From contig CAMWOX010000029.1 in NCBI GenBank assembly GCA_947175975.1, positions 1 to 11,960 on the forward strand: a stretch of 11,960 nucleotides of DNA. Direction: 5' to 3'. The notes below the pieces were generated by a model that was not told the DNA's origin, ran no database searches, and saw nothing but the letters and a program-made list of their open reading frames with translations. The translations under genes were made by a program, and so were the position numbers. Below, piece after piece: positions 7,696 through 11,960 of this stretch (positions are counted from its first letter, which is position 1; each line of letters starts with the position of its first letter). This DNA comes from an uncultured Ruminococcus sp. (GTDB lineage: Bacteria > Bacillota > Clostridia > Oscillospirales > Ruminococcaceae).

Positions 7696-8648
7696 AACAG
7701 AAAGTATTGGCTGTTGTCGGGGCAACTGCATCCGGAAAGACAGCACTCGGCGTTGCCCTGGCAAAGAAATATAATGGAGAGATTATTTCGGCTGATTCTA
7801 TGCAGATCTATCAGGGATTATCCGTGACAACGGCAAAGCCGACACAGGAAGAAATGCAGGGTATTCCGCATTATCTGATTGATTTTCTGCCTGCGGCAGA
7901 AAAATTTTCCGTTGCAGATTATGTCAGCTTGGCAAATGCCAGGATTCAGGACATTGCATCCCGTGGAAAACTGCCGATTCTGGTAGGGGGAACAGGATTA
8001 TACATAGATTCTGTACTGAATGGGATGCAGTTTGCAGAAATTGATAACTCAGCTCAGAAACAGACTCGGGAAATACTCACACAGCGTATCCAGTCCGAGG
8101 GAATTGAAAAGCTTTATCAGGAACTGGAGTCTCTTGATCCACAGGCGGCACAGAAAATCCATCCGCATAATCATGTCAGGGTGATCCGGGCTTTGGAAGT
8201 CTGTCTCACTGCCGGAAAGACTTTTACGGAATATCAATTAGAAAATCAGTCGCAGGAATCCCCTTATGAGGCTTTTTATCTGGGACTGGATTACGAAAAC
8301 AGGCAGGATCTCTATGATAAAATTAATCTGAGAGTTCTCAGGATGCTGGAGCAAGGAATGCTTGCGGAAGTCCGGCTTGCGTATGAACAGGGGATAACTG
8401 GTACGGCGGCGATGGCAATCGGTTACAAAGAACTGATCCCCTATCTGGAGGGACAGGCAGATCTTGAGAGCTGTATTGCGAAGATTCAACAGGAAACACG
8501 AAGATATGCCAAACGGCAGCTGACCTGGTTTCGTCGAAATGCTCAAATTCAATGGTTGAAATTGAATAAAAATGATGAACTGCAAGAAATTTCTGAAAAA
8601 GCGGAAAAAATGATAGCCAAAGCGGAATTTTTATGCTATAATAAATAG
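7692..8648 (+). CDS. miaA: tRNA dimethylallyltransferase MiaA
   Basis: MiaA transfers the dimethylallyl group from dimethylallyl diphosphate to N6 of A37 in tRNA, making i6A37, the substrate of the MiaB encoded upstream. The 318 residues show the P-loop GATASGKT (10-17), the ADSMQIY motif with D35 and S36, TAKPT (47-51), PHYLIDF, VGGTGLY (98-104) and the C-terminal RRYAKRQLTWFRR tRNA-contact region (270-282). The usual GMDIGTAKP segment reads GLSVTTAKP here, a mild variation away from the catalytic residues. The start is the ATG at 7692, whose ATGA overlaps the mutL stop; GGAGA (7682-7686) gives a ribosome site and coupling to mutL is likely. An in-frame extension to an upstream ATG at 7620 would lie wholly within mutL and is not needed. 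Its 3' end contains a predicted hfq promoter. Confidence 0.96.
   Translation: MKQKVLAVVGATASGKTALGVALAKKYNGEIISADSMQIYQGLSVTTAKPTQEEMQGIPHYLIDFLPAAEKFSVADYVSLANARIQDIASRGKLPILVGGTGLYIDSVLNGMQFAEIDNSAQKQTREILTQRIQSEGIEKLYQELESLDPQAAQKIHPHNHVRVIRALEVCLTAGKTFTEYQLENQSQESPYEAFYLGLDYENRQDLYDKINLRVLRMLEQGMLAEVRLAYEQGITGTAAMAIGYKELIPYLEGQADLESCIAKIQQETRRYAKRQLTWFRRNAQIQWLKLNKNDELQEISEKAEKMIAKAEFLCYNK
8614..8642 (+). promoter_or_regulatory. Predicted sigma-A promoter for hfq inside the end of miaA
   Basis: A perfect extended -10, TGC followed by TATAAT (8637-8642), has TAGCCA (8614-8619, 4/6 match to TTGACA) exactly 17 bases upstream. It overlaps the last codons of miaA. Transcription would start around 8649, just past the miaA stop, giving hfq a leader of roughly 80 bases and letting it be expressed apart from the repair operon. 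Confidence 0.65.
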
Positions 8649-8656
8649 TAAGTATT

Positions 8657-8698
8657 TCAGTATTTTGGAACAATGTTAATTATTACAGAAAATACTGA
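8657..8698 (+). repeat. Perfect 10-bp inverted repeat in the hfq leader
   Basis: TCAGTATTTT (8657-8666) and AAAATACTGA (8689-8698) are exact reverse complements around a 22-base AT-rich loop. The repeat sits between the miaA stop and the hfq ribosome site, directly downstream of the predicted hfq start point. It is not followed by a T-run, so a terminator is unlikely. It may be an mRNA stem-loop in the hfq leader or, as DNA, an operator for a dimeric regulator. Confidence 0.6.
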
Positions 8699-8706
8699 TG
8701 GTCTTG

Positions 8707-8713
8707 AAAGGAG
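8707..8713 (+). promoter_or_regulatory. Shine-Dalgarno site of hfq with long spacing
   Basis: AAAGGAG is a strong ribosome site, but it ends 14 bases before the ATG at 8728, longer than the usual 6-10. AAATTTT (8718-8724) can pair with AAAATTT (8735-8741), which would put the start codon in the loop of a weak AU stem. Confidence 0.6.
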
Positions 8714-8727
8714 ATCGAAATTTTATT

Positions 8728-8967
8728 ATGAACAAAAATTTAAATTTGCAGGATGCGTTTCTGAATCATGCAAGAAAAGAACGGATTCTTGTAACAACTT
8801 ATCTGGTGAATGGTTTCCAGTGCAAGGGAATTGTCAAGGGATTTGATAACTATGTTGTGATCTTTGATTGTGCCGGACAGCAGCAGGTCATCTATAAACA
8901 TGCGATTTCTACGATTGCACCGTCACGTCCGATATCAATCCTGGATAATGAGGACAAGCAGGACTAA
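8728..8967 (+). CDS. hfq: RNA chaperone Hfq
   Basis: Hfq forms a hexameric Sm-like ring that binds small RNAs and mRNAs. The 79 residues align almost without gaps to known Hfq: the N-terminal helix NLQDAFLNHARKER with Q8, the Sm1 region LVTTYLVNGFQCKGIVKGFDNYVVIF with Y25, and the Sm2 motif YKHAIST (Y56, K57, H58) that lines the proximal RNA pore. The rim patch RKER (16-19) is basic, like the RRER of E. coli. The C-terminus is short and ends in an acidic segment, DNEDKQD. The start is the ATG at 8728. An in-frame ATG at 8698 would add ten residues but lacks a ribosome site and lies in an inverted repeat arm. The order mutL-miaA-hfq is also found in enteric bacteria. The next gene begins 6 bases after the stop. 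Confidence 0.97.
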   Translation: MNKNLNLQDAFLNHARKERILVTTYLVNGFQCKGIVKGFDNYVVIFDCAGQQQVIYKHAISTIAPSRPISILDNEDKQD

Positions 8968-8973
8968 GCCGCT

Positions 8974-10230
8974 ATGAACTCAGAAATGCTGTCGGCTGTG
9001 CTGGTTCTTGTCGCAGTGTTTATTATTATTACAGTTGCCAATGTAGTGGTCAAGCAGTTGGGACAAAGTTATGTCACTGAGACGGCATTACGGGCTGAGG
9101 TCAGTGATTCAGAATTTCTTCAGGGCGTTTTCATCCGGGATGAAGTGGTAATTACATATGACGGAAGCGGTGTGATGAGTTACGAAGTGCCTGACGGAGG
9201 CAAACTTGGTATTGGCAGTGTCATTGCAAACGTCTATGCAAATGAAAATCAGATTGCAGTCAGACAGAAGATAGAGGAACTTGAGAATGAGTTGTATTTG
9301 TTAAAGAGAATTTCAAATCCTGGTACAACACAGACTGCTCAGCCGTCTAATATTGAAGCATTGTTTACAGAAAACTATAAGAATTATCTGTATCAGAGAG
9401 AACAGGACAGTTTGGATAGTCTGAAAGAATTACGGGAAGAAATGGCGGTACTGCTGGGTATTTATCATTTGATCACTGAAAGTGATACTAGTTATCGGGA
9501 TCGCATGGATGCAATCCAAGGGGAGATCATTGCGTTGCAGCAGTCGCAAGAAGTTCCGGTTTCTGTGATTACTTCGGACAGAGCGTCTTATTTTGTGAGC
9601 TATGCGGATGGCTATGAAGATTCCCTTAGGATGAGCGATGTGAATCTTCTCACGGTTGAACAGTTGGAACAGGTTGAGAATACTGTGATCCGAGATGAGA
9701 ATGTGGTGGGCAAGCTGATTGATAGTTATCAGTGGATTCTTGCTGTTGTTGTGGACAATTCCGAAAGAAAGTACCGGGATGGTGACAGGGTTACCCTAAA
9801 GTTTGCTTCTACATCCGATACTGTCACAGGATTTATTACTTCTGTGAACAGTAAAGCAGGAGATGCACAAACCATTCTGGGGATCACCTGTGAGACCATG
9901 ACTTATGATCTAGTACAGCACAGAACGGAAAATGTGGAGCTGATCCTGGATGAATATCATGACATTCAAGGCATTCGAGTGCCACGGAGTGCATTGCATT
10001 TTCGGTTAATCACAGAAGAAGTCAAAGAGGAAGAGACCGGCATGGTTAGACAGGTCACAACGAAATACCGGGGTGTCTATGTTCTCGATGGCGAACAACC
10101 GGAATTTCGAAAACTGGATGTGATCTACGAGGGTGACGATTATGTGATCTCTGCTGAGAGAATAGAAAAAGAATATCTTGCACTGTATGATTCGATTATA
10201 ACAGGAGGCATTGACGCAGATGGAGAATAA
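8974..10230 (+). CDS. Membrane-anchored HlyD/MFP-like protein of unknown role
   Basis: The protein has 418 residues. One hydrophobic segment (about residues 5-26) with no lipobox or obvious cleavage site suggests a signal anchor with the bulk outside the cell. The anchor is followed by a lipoyl-like half motif (GVMSYEVPDGGKLGIGSVIANVYA, about 66-89 in all), then helices rich in E, L, Q and K likely to form a coiled-coil hairpin (about 90-190). Next come beta-rich segments with GDRVTLKFAS and VELILDEYHDIQGIRVPRSALHF, as in the beta-barrel part of HlyD/membrane-fusion adaptors, and a C-terminal YRGVYVLDGEQPEFRKLDVIYEG region. No ABC or RND transporter gene lies beside it. It is followed, with an 11-base overlap, by yggS, then sepF and ylmH, so an envelope or division role is possible but unproven. 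The ribosome site (AGGA, 8960-8963) is modest. Confidence 0.8.
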   Translation: MNSEMLSAVLVLVAVFIIITVANVVVKQLGQSYVTETALRAEVSDSEFLQGVFIRDEVVITYDGSGVMSYEVPDGGKLGIGSVIANVYANENQIAVRQKIEELENELYLLKRISNPGTTQTAQPSNIEALFTENYKNYLYQREQDSLDSLKELREEMAVLLGIYHLITESDTSYRDRMDAIQGEIIALQQSQEVPVSVITSDRASYFVSYADGYEDSLRMSDVNLLTVEQLEQVENTVIRDENVVGKLIDSYQWILAVVVDNSERKYRDGDRVTLKFASTSDTVTGFITSVNSKAGDAQTILGITCETMTYDLVQHRTENVELILDEYHDIQGIRVPRSALHFRLITEEVKEEETGMVRQVTTKYRGVYVLDGEQPEFRKLDVIYEGDDYVISAERIEKEYLALYDSIITGGIDADGE

Positions 10231-10909
10231 ACAGATTCAGGAGAATTACAGAAGAATTTCCGGGACGATTGCAGAAGCAGCAGTGAAAAGCGGCAGAAAG
10301 CCTGAAGAGATCACGTTTCTGGCAGTTACAAAAACAGTTGCTCCGGAGCTTGTCAATACGGCGATTGCCTGTGGCATTACGGTTTTGGGTGAAAACAGGG
10401 TACAGGAATACCAGTTCAAAAAAGAGAGCTATACAAAAGGTGTTCCAGTGGATTTTATCGGGACGTTACAGAGTAATAAAGTGAAATATATTATCGGCGA
10501 TATGAGACTGATCCAGTCTGTGAATAAGTTTTCCCTGGCACAGGAAATAGAACGCTGTGCGGCGAAATTACATTTGCAGCAGGATATTTTGCTGGAGATT
10601 AATATCGGTGATGAGGATTCCAAAAGCGGCTTACAGCCCGGTGTACTGCCAGAGCTGCTTACACAGATCGCAGAACTGGAACATGTGCATGTCAAAGGTC
10701 TGATGACCATTCCACCGCCGTGTAAAGATACCAGTTTTTTGCAGGCAATGCAGGAATTGTTTCTGAAAACAAAAGAATTGCAGATCCCGGATACAGAAAT
10801 GCGCATTTTGTCAATGGGTATGTCCGATGATTATGCACAGGCAGTGCAATATGGATCTACTTTGGTAAGAGTGGGTTCTGCGTTGTTCGGTGCAAGAAAT
10901 TATCGTTAA
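10220..10909 (+). CDS. yggS: YggS/YlmE family pyridoxal-phosphate homeostasis protein
   Basis: This is the PLP-binding protein family (PLPBP, YggS in E. coli, YlmE in Bacillus), a single-domain alanine-racemase-like barrel without known catalysis that helps balance vitamin B6 and amino-acid pools. The 229 residues include the PLP lysine in LAVTKTV (K38), LGENRVQEYQFK, FIGTLQSNKVKYI, LLEINIGDEDSKSGL, VKGLMTIPPP and SMGMSDDYAQAVQYGSTLVRVGSALFG. The usual FIGHLQ has T in place of H here. The ATG at 10220 overlaps the preceding gene by 11 bases. AGGAGG (10203-10208) lies 11 bases upstream of it, while the earlier in-frame TTG at 10211 is too close to that site. Placement before sepF and ylmH matches the Gram-positive ylm division cluster. 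Confidence 0.95.
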   Translation: MENKQIQENYRRISGTIAEAAVKSGRKPEEITFLAVTKTVAPELVNTAIACGITVLGENRVQEYQFKKESYTKGVPVDFIGTLQSNKVKYIIGDMRLIQSVNKFSLAQEIERCAAKLHLQQDILLEINIGDEDSKSGLQPGVLPELLTQIAELEHVHVKGLMTIPPPCKDTSFLQAMQELFLKTKELQIPDTEMRILSMGMSDDYAQAVQYGSTLVRVGSALFGARNYR

Positions 10910-10951
10910 ATAGAAAATTAAGAACATAGAACATACAAAGGAGAATGCAGG

Positions 10952-11389
10952 ATGAAACTTTTCGACAATATGAAAGAGTTTTTCTTTCCGTCGGATGTAC
11001 CGGAACAAGTGCCGGCACAGCAGACACAGGATATTCCTCCTGTGACAAGTATTGAAGAGCAGATGGCGGGGCGTGAACCAGGTTCTAATATTGTGAGCAT
11101 TCAGGCAACAGCACAGCTGCAAGTGGTTCTCGTCAAGCCGGAAGTGTTCACCGATGCAAAGGCGATTGCAGATCACCTGATCAGCCGTAAGACCGTTGTG
11201 CTGAATCTGGAAACAGCGTCCCCGGAGAATCGCAGAAGAATTATTGATTTTCTGGTAGGGGTTTCTTATGCAATTAGCGGTAGCCTGAAGCCAGTTGCAA
11301 ATCTGACATATATTATCACGCCTTATAATGTCGGCTTTATTGGTGATGACCTGGCGGCTGAACTGGAAAGCAATGGTGTGATTATCTAA
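10952..11389 (+). CDS. sepF: Cell division protein SepF
   Basis: SepF (YlmF) binds FtsZ and the membrane and helps organise the Z-ring in Gram-positive bacteria. The 145 residues begin with a short amphipathic helix, MKLFDNMKEFFF, expected to insert in the membrane. A flexible P/Q/E-rich linker covers about residues 13-50. The SepF core starts near LQVVLVKPEVFTDAKAIADH and continues through KTVVLNLE, RRRIIDFLVGVSYAISGSLKPV and YIITPYNVGF to the C-terminus. Length and layout are normal. AAAGGAG (10937-10943) ends 8 bases before the ATG. The 42-base gap from yggS shows no promoter that I can support. The next gene begins 4 bases after the stop, and there is no YlmG (YggT-type) gene between them, unlike in Bacillus. 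Confidence 0.95.
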   Translation: MKLFDNMKEFFFPSDVPEQVPAQQTQDIPPVTSIEEQMAGREPGSNIVSIQATAQLQVVLVKPEVFTDAKAIADHLISRKTVVLNLETASPENRRRIIDFLVGVSYAISGSLKPVANLTYIITPYNVGFIGDDLAAELESNGVII

Positions 11390-11393
11390 GTAT

Positions 11394-11960
11394 ATGAATC
11401 AGAAACAACAGGAAGAAGATAAAATCCTGCTTGCACATGTGCAGGATCTGTGCAGACGCAGTGCGTGGCGTAGTTTTACTGGATTTCTGGACATGCGTCA
11501 GTATACGATGCTCAAAGCATATTTGCCTTATGGATGTTACCACTTTTCCGGCGGTTATCCGGATGCAGAAAGAGGGATTCTGTGCATTTATCAGGGAGAT
11601 ATTCCACCAGATGATGCAGAATTTCCGTTTACATGCCTGACAATTTATTTCCGGCAGGAAGATACGCTTACGCACAGAGATGTGCTGGGGTGTTTCATGA
11701 ATCAGCAGATCCAGAGAGACAGAATCGGGGATATTTTGGTTTCGCCCGGAAAGATTCAGTGCTTTGTCATGAAACAGATTGCGCCTGTGTTAGTATCTCT
11801 TAGAAAAATCGGCAGAGTCGGTGTGAAAATCACGGATCAGGAAGATTTCTCAGGAGAATACCAACAGAACATGCAGGAGATCAGGGGCGTTGTCTCTTCG
11901 CTGAGACTGGATGCTGTGCTGAAAATTGCACTGCATCTGCGCAGGCAGGCATGTGTTGAC
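11394..11960 (+). CDS. ylmH: YlmH-type S4-domain RNA-binding protein (partial, runs off the window)
   Basis: An open frame begins with the ATG at 11394, 4 bases after the sepF stop, and is still open at the right edge after 189 codons. The translation matches YlmH, an RNA-binding protein encoded next to sepF and divIVA and associated with the large ribosomal subunit in Bacillus. Visible features are an N-terminal FTGFLDMRQYTML segment, LTHRDVLGCFMNQQIQRDRIGDILV (LTHRDVLGALMGLGIKREKIGDI-like), and SSLRLDAVLKIALHLRRQ, which opens the C-terminal S4 domain. The rest of the S4 domain lies outside the window. No clear ribosome site precedes the ATG, so translation is probably coupled to sepF. Confidence 0.9.
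   Translation, partial: MNQKQQEEDKILLAHVQDLCRRSAWRSFTGFLDMRQYTMLKAYLPYGCYHFSGGYPDAERGILCIYQGDIPPDDAEFPFTCLTIYFRQEDTLTHRDVLGCFMNQQIQRDRIGDILVSPGKIQCFVMKQIAPVLVSLRKIGRVGVKITDQEDFSGEYQQNMQEIRGVVSSLRLDAVLKIALHLRRQACVD

Noticed and set aside
8698..8727. Ten-residue N-terminal extension of Hfq from the ATG at 8698
   Set aside because: No ribosome site precedes it. It overlaps an inverted repeat arm and the real Shine-Dalgarno site, and Hfq proteins start at the position given by 8728.
10811..11176. Minus-strand frame of about 120 codons opposite yggS and sepF
   Set aside because: Its cysteine- and histidine-rich translation has no domain, and both genes on the plus strand are unmistakable.
1..11960. 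Mobile element, prophage, CRISPR array or defence island
   Set aside because: No transposase, integrase, direct-repeat array, tRNA target site or toxin-antitoxin-like gene pair was seen. Every gene except the methyltransferase and the HlyD-like and DUF434 proteins is clear core housekeeping, and the spacing is operon-like.

Overview
The window looks like chromosomal core DNA from a low-to-moderate-GC Gram-positive bacterium, most likely class Clostridia and possibly the Ruminococcaceae/Oscillospirales. Three things point there. First, the order miaB - YlbF/YmcA-family gene - (one gene) - mutS - mutL matches the Bacillus miaB(ymcB)-ricA(ymcA)-cotE-mutS-mutL locus. Second, MutL carries the endonuclease motifs of organisms without Dam/MutH. 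Third, the right end holds the Gram-positive division cluster yggS/ylmE-sepF/ylmF-ylmH. The genus is a guess. All supported genes lie on the plus strand, with short gaps or overlaps. I see no mobile element, tRNA, rRNA or CRISPR array, and no intergenic stretch longer than 100 bases.

Layout. (1) 33-653: a class I SAM methyltransferase of unknown substrate, followed by a good sigma-A promoter (668-696). (2) 739-3285: miaB (TTG start), a RicA/YmcA-like subunit with a C-terminal cysteine cluster, and a DUF434 protein with a putative PIN/NYN nuclease-like half, encoded 3 bases after the RicA-like gene. (3) 3313-7695: mutS (TTG start, no C-terminal tail) and mutL. (4) 7692-8967: miaA overlaps mutL by 4 bases. 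hfq follows with what looks like its own promoter inside the end of miaA and a leader containing a perfect 10-bp inverted repeat. (5) 8974-10230: a membrane-anchored HlyD/MFP-like protein with no transporter beside it. (6) 10220-11960: yggS, sepF and the start of ylmH, which runs off the right edge.

How the genes fit together. MiaA and MiaB make successive steps of the same tRNA modification (i6A37, then ms2i6A37) and lie either side of the MutS/MutL mismatch-repair pair. The RicA-like protein and Hfq both act on RNA fate. YggS, SepF, YlmH and perhaps the HlyD-like protein belong to the cell-division neighbourhood.

Most of the window is familiar core biology. The points most worth following are the coupling of an uncharacterised putative nuclease (DUF434) to a RicA-like subunit, the MutS that lacks its tail, the hfq promoter, leader and start region, and the orphan HlyD-like protein inserted before the division genes.
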